The notes: generated from the letters alone by a model not told the origin. A stretch of 64,000 bases of DNA from Zeugodacus cucurbitae (GCF_028554725.1 NC_071671.1:22071501-22135500), one strand, 5' to 3'; positions 12,124 to 25,740 are shown, counted from the first letter of the stretch. Numbers and translations: made by a program.

Positions 12124-15100
12124 ATTGTCACAGGTCCTTTAGGTCCTTTTCTTAACTAATTCACTTAATTTAACTTGGTTTGCTCGCTTCTTTGTGGTGA
12201 ATTTATTTTTTGTAGGCACACACTTTACACGTCAAGTCGCCAATGGCAACTGAATGCGCTGGTGGTTGGACATTTTTTAACATCCATTTGGCCTATGCCA
12301 TGTGGAAGCCCCAGAAATGTTGACGGTACGACGGTATTGTATACGCGAAGGTTGCAAGTAGTTTTTGCATTATGTTATGTAGTCGCGGTAGCTTGAAAGC
12401 GTAAATCAGGTTAGTGACATATTGAGTAACTAAGCACTCAAGATTTCGATAAAAGGTTGATCAACCACGTGCCGTAGTTTATGAAACTATATGACTCTAT
12501 GGTAAAGCCACTTGATTATGACCGATGTTGAGCGAAGTTTATGAGAAATAATATGCCTCGTTCAAAATCAGTATGACGTTTCGATTTCTTACATGTTTTA
12601 TAGAGCATTCTTCCTCATTATTATATCTTAGATATTATTCAACAAATTAAGTTTTCGAAGCTTTTCTTTAAAAGCTTTTGAACGTCACTACAATTTTTGC
12701 GGACCTTTCATGTTTTAAAAATATTTAAAGGGATTTGTTTTCCGAAAGCCACCATTTAATAAGAAATGTGTATATTCATGTATGATAATCGAATTTTGAC
12801 CTTTCCCAGACACAAACCCTTGGAGATGGAAAGCTTTAATCATAATCCGCTGAAAGCTTTCAATAAAGGGAAGAGCTTGTAACAGTTTAATAAATAAATT
12901 AATAAATTAGGGAAACGATAAATTGAGATCAATGTTTAATATTTATAAATTAAAGTCCACCAATCGCCTCAAAAATAATATTTTTTTTTTTACTTTTGCT
13001 ACATTTCTGATGAATCTGACCTTTTATTGAAGAGTTCTAAATATAAGTCCGTGGATGGAGTTCTCAGTATGTTAAAAAGCACTTCGAGCTATCTCCAGAA
13101 GAGGAGCGACAATTCTATTTAAGAGTATTCTCTTTCAAATTTTTCGAATAATTTTTTTAGACAAATCCAAGAAGGAACTGGATATCATATGTTCTGGTAG
13201 AAACTTTATTATACGACAATTAGAGGCAAATAAGTTGCTAAACTGTATAAATTAATCGAGTAAAATTTTTTTTGAATGAAAAGATACAGACCGAAATTCC
13301 ATACTTCGAAGGAAAAATGTGATACTGACAGGCGGGAAATGACATATGTCGAAAAATGTGTCATGTCAACAACAACCTACAGAGTGTGGCATGCTCTTGA
13401 GGGGATAGATAAGTGATTCGATAACTTTAGAAATTAATAGAAATATATTCATTCAATATAGAATTTGGTCGAATTTAAGGGAAGTGCGAATTTGTATACC
13501 TCCTTGAAATTATGCAATAAAGACCGCCTTGCGGAAACTGATTGAGCTATTTCAGGGAAAAACTGTATTTGAAAATCAACCAAAGCCCAGATTTCGAACA
13601 CATAGGAAGGATAGATGCATATCATTTTAGCGAATATTCTCAAATATTATTCATATACATACTCACCCAAACACACCCCCAAGATATGTTCCGTACATTC
13701 ACATATTTTCATACATATGTACATATGTATATGCAAGACCACCAAAACATAGCAAGTTGCCAAATGTAATTTGATAGCGATTTGTGCGCAAACCATAACC
13801 AGAAAGCGAAATAAAACAACAAAAAGAAGCAAAATAAACATTAAAACAGAAAGAAACGAAGCATTCTAAAAATAACAGCGAAGCAATTGAAATGCGAAAG
13901 CATAAGCATGCCAGCAACAGCAACAAAAAATCGCAATCACAATCAGTAGTCACTAAGAGCGCAAACATTTATGGTGAAGTACATAAATTACAACAACAAA
14001 AAACAAACCAAATAAACGAATCGACGTGAAATAAGGACAAGAACCCTTTCGAGGATACAGAACAGCAGAGGCAACAGAACGGCGAAATAAAGAAAGGACA
14101 TTTCTTTTTCGTGACGTCGACAAATGCGAATGACGCGCGCCAACGCAACGGTACACCGCCACATACCGTTAGAGCATGGAAGACAAATGCAGGCAAGCAA
14201 GCAAGCAATCACCGCGTGGTACAGTTGCACGCTTCGCAGATATATTCGCATGTGTGTGTGAGTGTGTTTGAGTGAGTGGTGTTAGAAATTCAACCGAAAT
14301 TCCATTGCCATTCAAATAAATCGCGCATATCTCTAGCCACCGATGCGACGGCTTGACGCGTAAAACCATGTAACGGTAAAAAAACGAGAGGGAAAGCAGT
14401 GACTAAAAACATTAATGGTTGCAATTCATAATGATTTCGACTCACATATACATATAAGTATAATGCAAGTGAATGCGCGCTTTCTATGCAATGTTTGTTG
14501 AAGTGTATGCAAGTATATGAGTATATATGAGTTACGACAACAAAAATTCTCTGTAATGCATTTCTTCGATTAACGAGCAATTTTTATGCAGTAAGCAATT
14601 TCCTTGTTGTCCTTGTTATAATTATTGTTGTAATAATTGTTGTTGCGTGGCATACATGAACATATAATGTTGCATGTTTCGGTGACATATGAAGGAGGTG
14701 CACGCAGAAAATTTCGTATAAAAATTTCTACAACAAAGTGAATGAATTTGTGTTAGATTAGAGTTTGGAACCAAATCTTAAAGTGCAGAGTTCAGGCGCA
14801 GGTAGCAGTTTTTATTTTCTTAAATGCTCAACGATATTTTGAAGTATTTCAATATCTTGTAATATAAATTCACGATGGTTTTCATAATGAGAGATACCAT
14901 TTGAATCAAAAATGCTTAGAGTATTTCAGTTGTTCTTTCATAATTATTTCAGCGAAATTTACTCAAAATGGAACTTTTCAAACAGTTTTGGCTATCACAA
15001 AACATATCTACATATGTACCGAAAATGTTGGTAGTCATCTTGCATAGTTTGATTCCGGCTTAGTCTTCTTTAAAACTGGTCGCAAGGCTATACGGAGTTT

Positions 15101-15522
15101 TTGGAGCCTCTTATATCAAATACCATTTTGATGACATTAAAGTCGGTTTATATAAGGATATACATTTAAAAGAGTCCCATATTATATATGTCCTGTATAA
15201 AAGTCTTTTGAATAAAGGGATATATGAATACAATTCTGTCGACGAAATATCAACTCCTTAACACTTCTGTAAAGATCTAATCTGAAGACACTTCAAGTCT
15301 TATAAATTCCATCGTTTGTCCAGAAGGCGATACAACCTAATAATTTTCAGGGTTCCTGTAAAAGTCATCATTGTTATAAACCTACAGGTACCATCTGCAC
15401 TCACTTTCTAAGCCTGTCATCGCTAGCAATAAATATTCAGAGGAAATGCATGATGTTAATGAGAAGCCCGGACTTTCATCAAGGCTGAAGATCCAATATA
15501 GATAGTAGTGAAAACTAAAATA
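12124..15522. other. Upstream flank of inaC and AT-rich intergenic sequence
   Basis: It should hold the inaC promoter and 5' UTR, reading leftward from about 12.1-12.4 kb, but I cannot place a TATA box or initiator with confidence. AAAGCTTT motifs recur at 12650-12870. From 13.65 to 14.55 kb there are CA/CATATG-type microsatellites and A-rich leader-like sequence. Several overlapping minus-strand open frames at 13.65-14.58 kb are low-complexity and were not accepted as genes. Confidence 0.4.
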
Positions 15523-16641
15523 TTAGGTTGGCAAATATCTCCCTTAAGCCTTTTTGTGTTTTGAATTTCGCGGCTATGTATAAAGCGCTACAGAGCTCGT
15601 ATCTGGAAATACTATACATTTTTGAAAGGTCTTGACATAACCTACAAAACGACGCTATGCATGATTAGTTTGAATATTGCATTCAACAGTTATAGACATG
15701 AAAACATGGCATGTAACGCGGCAAATCCGCTAGAGAAACGTTCCGTGATATTAATGGTGTTTAGGGGGATGGATGAACTGCGTAGGAATGGTTTCGACGA
15801 TTCAGAGCGGATGAAACCGGCACCATGGATAAGCCAGCCGGCAGAAGACCTGTGACGAAGATTACCGATCAAATCATGGAAAATATCGAGTTAGACCGGC
15901 GGTGGTATCTCGTGACATCGCCCAAAAGATGGGAGTTAGTCACCAAACCATTTTAAACCATCTGTAGAAGACTGGATACACAAAAAAGCTTTATGTTTGT
16001 GTGCCGCATGATTTGACGCAAAAAAACCTTCTGGACCGAATCAACGCCGGCGATATGCTGCTGAAACGGAACGAGCTCGACCCTTTTTTGAAGCGGATGG
16101 TGACTGGCGACGAAAAATGGATCATATGCGACAATATTAATCGAAAACGGTCGAAGGCCGGTGAATCGTCCTAAACAGTGCCCAACACGGGATTGACGGC
16201 CATGAAGGTTTTGCTGTGTTTGGTGGGATTGAAAGGGCTGCTATGAGCAGCTCCCATATGGCCAGACGCTTAATTCTACCATCTACTGCGAACAACTGGA
16301 GCGCTTGAAGCAGGCGATTGACTAGAAGCGTCCAGAAGAATTGACCATTAGGAAGGGTGTGGTGTTCCACCAGGACAACAAGTGATTACCACCTGTTCCT
16401 GTCTATGGCGAACGCCCTTGGTGGTGTAAAGTTGAACTCAAAAGAGGCTTCTGAAAAGTGGCTGTCCGAGTCCTTCGCAAATAAGGAAGGGGGCTTCTAC
16501 GAGGGGGGTATTATGAAGTTGCTGCTTAGATGGGAACAGATTATCGAACGAAACGGCGCATATTTGAATTAAATCCGATCACTGTAACACATTTTATAAG
16601 ACAATGAATAAAGGGCAAAAAAGCGGATATTTGGCAACCAA
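15523..16641 (+). mobile_element. mariner-family DNA transposon, defective
   Basis: The left end (ttaggttggcaaatatctcc) and the reverse complement of the right end (attggttgccaaatatccg) form mariner-type terminal inverted repeats, about 1.1 kb apart and flanked by TA. Inside are pieces of a mariner transposase in broken frames: DKPAGRRPVTKI near 15830, VTGDEKWI near 16100 (first catalytic Asp), ELLPYGQTLNSTIYCEQL near 16250, VVFHQDN near 16360 (second Asp) and GGFYEGGIMKLLLRWEQIIE near 16490. The segment between HQDN and DYHLF, which normally carries the third catalytic Asp, is deleted, and there are several stops and frameshifts. It is a non-autonomous fossil. Its ends might still be recognised by a related transposase. 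Confidence 0.85.
15820..16572 (+). pseudogene. mariner transposase pseudogene
   Basis: Decayed coding part of the mariner above. Recognisable transposase segments are spread over more than one frame, with in-frame stops (for example the TAG in the tract that reads AID-stop-KRPEEL near 16320). An internal deletion after HQDN removes the SPDLAP-type region. The C-terminus (ERNGAYLN then TAA at 16570-16572) is intact. No functional DDD triad is possible. Confidence 0.75.
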
Positions 16642-19600
16642 TATTATGCACCATTACCCTCTCATATATTTTTTAATATCCCTATTATAAAGATATGTCA
16701 ATGATGTTTACATCATATTGCCGTCCCATGAAAAGTCTAACTACTTCCCTTTTTTCTTTCCATAGACTCAAGTACTCTCTCCTACCTAATTCTTTAGTTA
16801 CTTGGAAGATGATACACAGCGTTTGTATATAAAAAATCTAAATTTACGTCGATAAAGCAGATAGCTATTGACAGAGACTTAAGAAGTTCTTCAAATCGGT
16901 AGCCATCAGCACTTGATGATAAAACAACACTCGAGGAGTCACTCAAAAACTACATCGGCCCCAACTAGAGTCTAGAGCAACTTCTTCCACTTCTTTCGGG
17001 AAAATTAAGTCATAAGAGTCAATCAACTACTACTAGCACACGAAGAGCTCGAGTCAACTGCTAAGACTATAGTATCATTAGTAATATTTAATTCTGTATA
17101 CCGTAGTTATGTTAATTGTTTATCAAGTCAGACTCGGATATATTCTCTGCATGTTCTCTAAACAACAAAAGCGCGTAAGCAGTTACTATATCTGGCATGA
17201 ACAGCTCCTCTATTCACCCAGGACAGAATAATATAACTCGAACAAAATTAAAAGGAGTAATAGTGAACGACATTATCTCTCTACGTATATGTTTACAAAA
17301 TGCATTTTGTAATTGAATACATGTAAAATATAAAAACTCATTATCAATTATGAGAAAATAAAAATACTTTAATAACGTTAACAAACACATTACAAACGCT
17401 CTTCTCTCCGCTCGACGAGCTCTCTCGTTGTTAACGAACATAATATCCCCGTCCAATGTAGTAAAAGGCGATTTGTTTGCTTTTTATTTTTGGTTTTATT
17501 GTTGTGCACAATGTTGCTGAAATGTATGCTACTACATTTCATTGTTGTTTTTGTAATTTTAGCAGACGCCACATTTTGTTGTAGGGCAGCATTTACGTCA
17601 TTGTTTCAATGTAAGCACAGTTTAATGGCATTTCAACGCCAAATAACAGAAACAACAACAAGACAAATTACGAACACACACACAGGCTTGTAAATGGGGG
17701 ATGTATGAAAGTATATATATATGTATGAATATCAGATATGCAGGTTGTTGATAATGGCCTCACGTACAACTTTTACTATGTCAGAGCGACAGACATTCGT
17801 GCGTGTTTTCGGGTATTATGGTAGTGGGAATGTTGTACTGGAAACAAGCTGCCAGACGGTGGAATTTTGTGGGGCGTCGTTTATGTTTTTTGTTGAGGAG
17901 ACTCAAGAAAGAAAATTTATTTTTTAAAAGTTGATGACTTATTGAAAATTATATACGAGTATATGGAATTTTTTAGTTTCCAAACAATTTAAAATAATAT
18001 AAAATTTTGGAAAAAAGAAGATAAAAAAATATTTATTTTTTGTATCTTTACTACTATTATAAAGAGAAAAGATTTGTATGTATGTTTGCAATGATCAAAC
18101 TCATTGCAAATAAAATATAATTTCATGTTCGAACTTTCCTTATTTTACTTTTTTAAAATGAACCCACGCAAGAAACGGGAAGGTACATACATATGTATGT
18201 ATGGGAGAGTGTGCATAACTGTGTAAAAACTTATAACTTTTGAAATGTTTGTTTAAACCCGTGCGAACCCGGAGTGGTCTGCTAGTATTTGAATATTTTC
18301 AAATTTTTTTTTCTAAAAAATAAACATTTTTCTCATGTAGCATATATAATATTATAAATTATCAAAAATATATATTTAAAGGCTTTTTCTTGATTTATAA
18401 ACATTTTATAATATATGAAAATTTTATCCCTCTTTTCAGCACCTTTTTTCTACCTCTGTGGGCTGGCGATATTTCATATATTCCATTCCCACTCGTTCTT
18501 TTAGTAGCCATCTCCCCTTCGCCTATCTACCTTTCCAGTCCGCATAGTGAATCAGTAGCGCAAATATACCGTTATGATACATGCCAAACAAATATAGCAT
18601 ACTTTTGGGGTAAACATAAATTTCACATTTCCAATGGCGTCATTCCAGCGCTTAAGAAAGTGTGAAAACAAACAAAAAGTGAGAATTATTCTCTCTCGAT
18701 TATTGGGGAAAAATCAAAAGAAAAAAATTGCAAAAAAATATTTGTTTGAATTAAATGAAATTTGCTGCTTGTTATGCCCTCTCTATTTTGAAAAAAAAAA
18801 AAAATTCGGAATAAAGAATTCTCTTCTCTTCTTGCGACATAAACATATTAAATTTATGAATTATATTTTATTGATAATTCTGTGTATGATTTGCTTTGCA
18901 TGTTCGTTTTTTGTTTCTCTCTTCGAGTTGAGTAAACTCTGCTCTCTGCAAGTCCGCTCTGAGTCTTGTTATTGTTCTCAAAATCTTGTTTTCTCTCTCT
19001 TGCTCTCTCACTTCCAGTCTCTCTCTCCACATTTCCTCCTTTGACATTTCTGCCTTTCCGCTTCTTCAAATCACTTTGACTTTTTGCATACTTGTCTAAC
19101 GGCGCTTTCACCTCGACATTTTCTTGTGTGACCTGCGCGTATGACGTCTATTGATCTGCGTAATAATCTACCAATACCTAAGCAACAATAACAATAACAA
19201 TATGAACAAATGTTGGCAAAAAAGAAAGTGCAATAACAAAAAAAAAACATCAACACTGAGTATTATTTAAGACTTGCAATGATAGCCAAAGCGGGCAACT
19301 GCAGAGCAGTGGAACTGAGGTGGTATATATGTATACATTTACAAATCACTCAAAGCAATGAAAGCAAAATCGCAAGCTTGTCGTGTTTGTCATTTTGCAT
19401 TGTTGTAGTTGTTTATTGTTGTGGTACATATATTCTCTTTTTCCGTCCCTTCTAGTCATTTGTTTGCAGTTCTCGTTTTGTTGACAAAATATTTGTTGTG
19501 TTTGCAGTTTTTTGTTTATATTGTCTCCTCTATCGCTCACTTATCAATGTTTAATGGCAAATGCTTGTATATTATTGCGGGTTTTTTGTTAGCTGGTTTG

Positions 19601-21419
19601 TTTTTACAGCATTCTATGTTGCTGGTATGCATGTATTTGTAATTAATCTGGGTTCAAAAATAAAATTATTTGTATGTTGAATCTGAAACTCTACTAATTT
19701 CTTCAAAGTTCTTGAAAGTCATGATTCTGAAGATTATATATTTAACATATTCAACGTGGATAAAAATAACGTAGAATACAACATACGTTATAACCAAAAA
19801 AAAAAATGTTACTCATATGCCCCATTGTACTAAATAGTGAACATCATCTATATTTAAGGCCACAAATAATTAAAGAAAGATCCTGCAATCATATCTAATT
19901 TAATGTTTGGTAATATGGAATATTCACATATGGAATATTCTACATGAAATAATCAACATAAATAAATAAAGTAAATATTGAAAATATTACTCATACGCCC
20001 CGGAATAATTATGTTTTACTTCCCCAAACTATGACAATCGAGATATATATAGGATTATTTATATTAATTTGTTCAGAATAATAAGTAGAACAGTTGCAAG
20101 GCTTTGTGTACCAAAAATAACTAAAGTAAAAATTTACATAATTTGATAAATCTTGGTATACAAAATCTTGGTTTATACATATGTATATATGTGTCCCCAA
20201 AATGTGTATACTCAAGATGTTCGTTATTATTGTTGCAGGGTCGGAAAACATTTTTCAAAATAATTTGTGGAATACTGATGACTTAATAGTTCTTATCTTA
20301 GTTGAGAATAAAAGTGTTGCTCATACGCCCCAGCGTTGGTTCTTAAAGCTATAAATTTGTTAATAAAATTGTTTAATGTAATGTAGAAAGGCCAGAATTT
20401 TAGAATATAAAATTATTAAAAAAATATAAAAAAACATACTGTCTCAAAGTCGGAAACTTCCACAAAAGAATGAGAACTACTTCTATCGTTGATCTCTATA
20501 TTGGAAAGTATCTCCAACAAGTTATATTTATATCTCTAAAGGATGCATTACAGCTAAACAAGGCATTGTGTCACATGAAAAGTGATTAAAATTGTATAAA
20601 ATAACTATATATTCTCATTAAAGTCGAGATTTCAAAAAAGGAAAAAAATAGATTACTCATACGCACTGGCATACCCGGGACTTTAGCAAAAAGTTTGATT
20701 ACTAACCAAAAGTAAACATTTCTAGAAAGCAAATGTAATGCAGCGAACTATTTCGTCACGTAGAAAGAAACTTTTTTCATTTATTTCAAACTATTCCAGC
20801 AGCCGCAAGTTTCGTGCAGCGACCAGCGTCACAAGCAATAAATAAAGCCATGACCCCAAACAAGCGGACATGCTTTGCACATTTATGCACGAAAATTAGA
20901 CAAAAATATATATAAAAACATAAATATAACAGCAATATTTATTTATGTTTATATACTCATACAAATGTTTGTATGTATGTCAAATAATATTGTATATTGA
21001 CGACATATTTCGGCAAAAAAAAAACAATTTTCACAAATTGTACAAATAAATCAGCGTAATCAAAAGGGAATTCAAATGATTTGACGCTAATACCAGCGCG
21101 CATAATATATATGTACATATACTGCCAAAATAGTGGAGATGAGATGTGATGAAAATAAAGCGTAGTATGAGCTGGAATGCGGGAATGTCAGGAAGAGCAT
21201 ATGCTTAGGCGAACGCCAAACGGGAATTCAAATAATTTATTGCGCTACAAATATGTATGTTGGTGTACATGTACATAATTACTTATACATATAAGTAGTG
21301 AACATATTCGAAAGACCCAGTAGGAAGTTGTACAGCATTTATTTGCAGACTATTTCTTTAAGACTCTTAAGCACTGTAGAACACATTTAGAAAGTTTTTT
21401 GTTTATGTATAAAAATAGT
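16642..21419. other. AT-rich intergenic sequence, no gene recognised
   Basis: Many short open frames, none with a recognisable family or coding-like composition. CATATG/ATGTATGT microsatellites occur (e.g. 17700-17730, 18180-18205, 20940-20980), and CT-rich sequence lies at 18940-19040. Confidence 0.4.
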
Positions 21420-21574
21420 ATTGTAGGATTTTGAGAGATGAAACTGGTCGCAAAGTAACTAGTACTGGTATAGTTTTGAGTTAATTAGCTTCGATAACAT
21501 TGATTTTGAAGGATGTCATATCAAATTGTAGCTACTAGTTCGAAACAACTTTCGAGAGGAAATAGTAATAGACT

Positions 21575-21584
21575 ATTGTTGAAA
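21575..21584 (+). repeat. Target-site duplication of RTE copy B, left (attgttgaaa)
   Basis: Ten bases identical to 23416-23425, immediately flanking the element. Confidence 0.65.
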
Positions 21585-23415
21585 GAAAGAGGCCGAAATG
21601 CGTGAGTACGAAGAGCTTGAGAAGCTGGCAGACAGAGGGAATGCTCGAAAATTTTATGGAAAAATGAAGCGACTTAACGAAGGTTTCAAGACCGGAGCAT
21701 CCTCATGTAGAGACCAAGGTGGTAATCTGGTAACCGATGTTCAGGGCATACTGGGATTATGGAGGGAACACTTCTCCGACCTGCTGAATGGCAGTGAGAG
21801 TACAACACCAGGAGATGGCGAACCCGATCCCCCAATCGATGACGGTGGAACAGATGTTCCATTACCCGACCATGAAGAAATTCGAATAGCAATTACCCGC
21901 TTGAAGAACAACAAAGCAGCGGGGCCGATAGATTACCGGCAGAACTATTCAAATACGTCGGCGAAGAACTGATAAGGTGCATGCATTAGCTTCTTTGCAG
22001 AATATGGTCGGAAGAAAGCATGCCTGACGATTGGAATCTCAGTGTGCTCTGCCCAATCCATAAAAAGGGAGATCCCACAATCTGCGCCAATTACCGTGGG
22101 ATCAGCCTCCTAAATATCGCATACAAGGTTCTATCGAGCGTACTGTGTGAAAGACTAAAGCCCACCGTCAACGAACTGATTGGACCTTATCAGTGTGGCT
22201 TTAGACCTGAAAAATCGACAACTGACCAGATATTCACCATGCGCCAAATCTTGGATAAAACCCGTGAAAAGAGGAGCGACACACACCACCTTTTTGTCGA
22301 TTTTAAAGCTGCTTTCGACAGCACGAAAAGGAGTTGCCTTTACGCAGCGATGTCTGAATTTGGTATCCCCGCAAAACTAATACGGCTATGTAAATTGACG
22401 TTGAGCAACACCAAAAGCTCCGTCATGATTGGGAAGGACCTCTCCGAGCCGTTCGATACCAAACGAGGTTTCAGACAAGGTGACTCACTATCGAGCGACT
22501 TCTTTAACCTGATGCTGGAAAAAATTATAAGAGCTGCAGAGCTAAACCGAGAAGGTACAATCTTCTACAAGAGTGTACAGCTCCTGGCGTACGCCGATGA
22601 TATTGATATCATCGGAAGCAACAACCGCGCCGTTTGTTCTGCTTTTTCCCGCATGGATAAGGAGGCGAAGCGAATGGGTCTGGAGGTGAATGAGGACAAG
22701 ACGAAATATCTCCTGTCATCAAACAAACAGTCGGCGCATTCGCGTCTTGGCTCCCACGTCACTGTTGACAGTCATAACTTCGAGGTCGTAGATAATTTCG
22801 TATACCTGGGAACCAGCATCAACAACACGAACAATGTCAGCCTCGAAATCCAGCGCAGAATAACTCTTGCCAACAGGTGTTACTTTGGACTGAGTAGGCA
22901 ATTGAACAGTAAAGTCCTCTCTCGACGAACCAAAATCAAGCTCTACAAGTCGCTTATCATTCCCGTCCTGCTTTACGGTGCAGAAGCTTGGACGATGTCA
23001 ACATCAGATGAGACGACACTAGGAGTTTTCGAGAGGAAAATTTTGCGTAAGATTTATGGTCCTCAGAACATTGGCAACGGCGAATACCGCAGACGATGGA
23101 ACGATGAGCTGTACGAGTAATACGACGACATTGACATAGTTCAGCGAATAAAAAGACAGCGGCTACGCTGGCTAGGTCATGTTGTCCGAATGGACGAAAA
23201 CACTCCAGCCCTGAAAGTGTTCGATGCAGTACCCGCCGGAGGAAGCCGAGGAAGGGGAAGGCCTCCACTCCGTTGGAGGGACCAGGTGGAGAGCGACCTG
23301 GTTACACTTGGGATCTCCAACTGGCGCCGAACTGCGAAGGAGAGAGAGAGATGGCGCACTATCGTCGATTCGGCTATAACCGGCTAAACGGTTGCAACGC
23401 CAATCACATACATAC
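21585..23415 (+). mobile_element. RTE-like non-LTR retrotransposon, copy B (5'-truncated)
   Basis: A 1.83-kb 5'-truncated copy of the element seen at 1-2048. It starts at the point equivalent to ~528 of copy A and runs to a 3' tail ending cacatacatac, a short-repeat tail rather than poly(A), as is usual for RTE-type elements. It is flanked by a 10-bp duplication (attgttgaaa at 21575-21584 and 23416-23425). The 5' truncation, short-repeat tail and target duplication are the expected result of incomplete target-primed reverse transcription. Confidence 0.9.
21598..23387 (+). pseudogene. RTE-like reverse transcriptase pseudogene (copy B)
   Basis: Coding region of copy B, with three disabling changes against copies A and C. 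A single G is missing in the GGGGG run near 21925, shifting the frame. A CAG-to-TAG stop lies near 21988. A GAG TAA occurs at 23118-23120 where the family reads GAG TTA. Between the lesions the RT is well preserved (22020-23120): FVDFKAAFDS, RQGDSLSSDFF, catalytic YADD near 22589-22600 and LLYGAEAWT. The C-terminal part continues after the TAA (23121-23387) with WLGHVVRMD and RGRGRPPLRWRDQVE, ending at a natural TAA. The good conservation implies fairly recent insertion. Confidence 0.85.
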
Positions 23416-23425
23416 ATTGTTGAAA
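23416..23425 (+). repeat. Target-site duplication of RTE copy B, right
   Basis: Identical to 21575-21584, directly after the CATA tail. Confidence 0.65.
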
Positions 23426-24060
23426 TAAGTCATCAAGAAATATATTTTTTTCATATATTAAAATAAGCAAATATATCATAGATTAAAATGGTTCCAAAGT
23501 AACTAGTACTGGTTCAGTTTCGATTTAAGTAGTTTCGACACCACTAAATTTGAAATAACTGAAATGAAAATTGTAGTACTAGTTCATAATAAAGTGGTTT
23601 CGAAATAGTTATTAATATAGTAGTGTCAATATAGTTCATTTTATACTACTTTGTTACTAGTTCCGAACAAATTAAAGTGAAAGTCTTATAGACAGAGTTT
23701 TGTTCACATATAAAACAAATAGAGACTGGACCTAAAGTTACTAGTACTGGTTTCATTCTTGGTTAGTTAGTTCCCATATCAGCTACTTTAAGCGGAAGTC
23801 AAATGTAAACTATTCTATACCAGATTAGTTGAATATAAGCTAGTGCAGAAGTAGATCATTATATACCACTTTGTGACTATTTCATATGAAATTCATATCA
23901 TATCGTTCTGACGAAATTATTGAACTCAGAACTGTTATTAAGAAACTAATGTCGAAGTAGTTCAAAAAATACTACTTTGTAACTAGTATTTCTATCGGCC
24001 TTCAAAAGAATTATATTTTCAACTGGTTCAAAGGTAACTACTTTTCAACTACTTGAAATC

Positions 24061-25740
24061 TAACTACATTTTGCTTATCTTACAACAACATCTACTCACT
24101 AAGGAGTCACTCCTCCACCAATTTAGCGAATTACTCCCTACAGGTCCCATCAACTAATGCTTATAACATCACATCAACGCTAAACACGTACCAACCACCA
24201 GACGGAAGTGACATATTTATTTCACAAAGTAAATGCAGCTTATAAGTTATAATTTCAACGTCACAGACACACAGCTAATGGCAAATGACAGTCTGCAATG
24301 CTGAAAGACAAAGTGACACACACATACAATGAACTTGTAGTAGTAGTAGCGGGGGATAAAAATGGTGTTTTGGGTGACATATCAGTGACATGCTGACGAT
24401 GACGAAAGAGCGTCGAAAAAGAAAGCAAAGAAAACATTGACAGCGATTTGTTTACATGAGTGACTGTAGAGAGGGGACAAAAGTGGGTGCGATGCTTAAA
24501 AAATGGTAAAAGAGAGCTCAAATGCAGCAACAGACTGAGGGAAAAATGCAATAGAATTAAAACAGTTATTGCGCTCTCTTGCTCTCTGCACTCACTGGAA
24601 GTGAGCGTTAGCTCTTTAGAAACTTATACCTGGGACCACCTCTTTCGACCGGCAAACCAACAACAAGTGTATTCACACAGTAAATTGAGAGCCACAGCAA
24701 CAACATTCGCGCTGGCGAATAAAATAAGACAGTAACAAGCACAGCTAAGCGGGCAGTCAGTTGAAGTTGAGTGGCGTAACAGTGTGGAGCTTGGCGCGCG
24801 CGGTGTTGGTCGTAAAGGACTAAACTTGGAAAAAATAGAATAACAAAAACAATAAATAACGCGTGTGTTTAACGGTGTTTTGCAAGAAAAGAGAGTGTAC
24901 AATAATAACAACACAAATCGGAAATACGTAGCTCGTAGCGTCGATCACGTGCCGCAGCTGACCAAATAAAGCAACAAAAACCAAAAGACAGATTAAACGC
25001 GTCAATTAAAACAGAGTAAATGTTGAACGAAAAGCAATACTAGCAACAACTAGGTAAAAATATACGGCTTAGTCACATTAAAATTGAGGCGAAACCCGTC
25101 AATTGCATGTCCGTGCGCGACGAAAATTCGACAATCGCGTGATGAAGGCGAAATTTTGTTGTTGTAAATTATTTAGGTTTGTGTTTTTATGTTTGTTTTT
25201 GCACAACTGACAAGTGAGGCATACACGCGAGCGCCGAAGCGTGACTGACTGCGTGCGTAGGAAAGTGTTTGAACTGGCGACTGACTCATTGACACGTATC
25301 GCTTTTAGGGGCGTCCACATTTCGAAAAGGTGGTAAAAGACGCAAGGCAATAAAGGTGGAAACTTAATTACGAAAAAGCATTAGCAATTATTGAAAAAAA
25401 TATTTTAATTAAACATACTGTGGCTACTGTCTCAGAACAATAATTAAAAAAACATTGCATACCTTTAGGCGCATTAACCTTGATTATCTCCTTAAGCACT
25501 CTAAATTCGTATTCAGTTTGCACAGCAGCCAAAATCTAGTCAAACAATATTTGTTGGGTCGCTGTTTGTGTTTATAGCTTTGCTTGCCCAGCCGTTCAAC
25601 AATCCACCCGCTTCCAATCCCAAATATAACCTTTATTTAGGTAGCAGTAAATCGCACTGACAGACACTGGAAAGCTTGCTTGTGTGGAAGAGTAAGCGTT
25701 CCAATGCGAGAGACACTGAGTAGAATCGGATGAGTTGGAA
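24061..25740. other. Leader- or promoter-like non-coding region
   Basis: No ORF of convincing quality. From about 24.74 kb the sequence becomes rich in CAA/AAC runs and mixed GC (e.g. 24780-24800), as in long 5' leaders of fly neural genes. It lies on the same strand as, and 4-5 kb upstream of, the coding exon at 29803-29952. It could hold an alternative first exon of that gene; this is inference. Confidence 0.3.
24757..24790 (+). promoter_or_regulatory. Candidate core promoter (Inr plus DPE-like)
   Basis: TCAGTT at 24757-24762 fits the insect initiator. With A at 24759 as +1, GGAGC lies at +28 to +32, matching four of five positions of the DPE consensus. The sequence after it is leader-like. 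No TATA box was noted. Such matches occur by chance, so this is tentative. Confidence 0.2.

Larger units (their letters stand above)
21420..24060. repeat. Degenerate AACTAGTACTGGT repeat array, split by RTE copy B
   Basis: The block (a/g)AAGTAACTAGTACTGGT followed by a GTTTCGATT-like segment occurs at about 21450, 23500 and 23735, with a weaker copy near 24020. Other ACTAGT, AGTACT and CTACTTTGT motifs lie between. Removing the inserted retrotransposon brings the first two blocks to roughly 200 bp apart, similar to the ~240-bp spacing of the next pair. This suggests one tandem array that was later interrupted. Confidence 0.5.

Noticed and set aside
11884..12159. Plus-strand Ser/Cys-rich ORF
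   Set aside because: It is the antisense of the alanine-coding GCN repeats in inaC exon 1.
13647..14580. Cluster of overlapping minus-strand ORFs of 64-96 codons
   Set aside because: Several frames are open at once over A-rich plus-strand sequence, which is a composition effect.
18634..19044. 136-codon plus-strand ORF
   Set aside because: Contains poly-A-encoded Lys runs and CT-rich low-complexity sequence; no coding signature.
22565..22901. Minus-strand ORFs inside RTE copies (also 1509-1706, 23172-23417, 34104-34349)
   Set aside because: They recur only because the sense RT sequence is repeated; they are antisense shadows.
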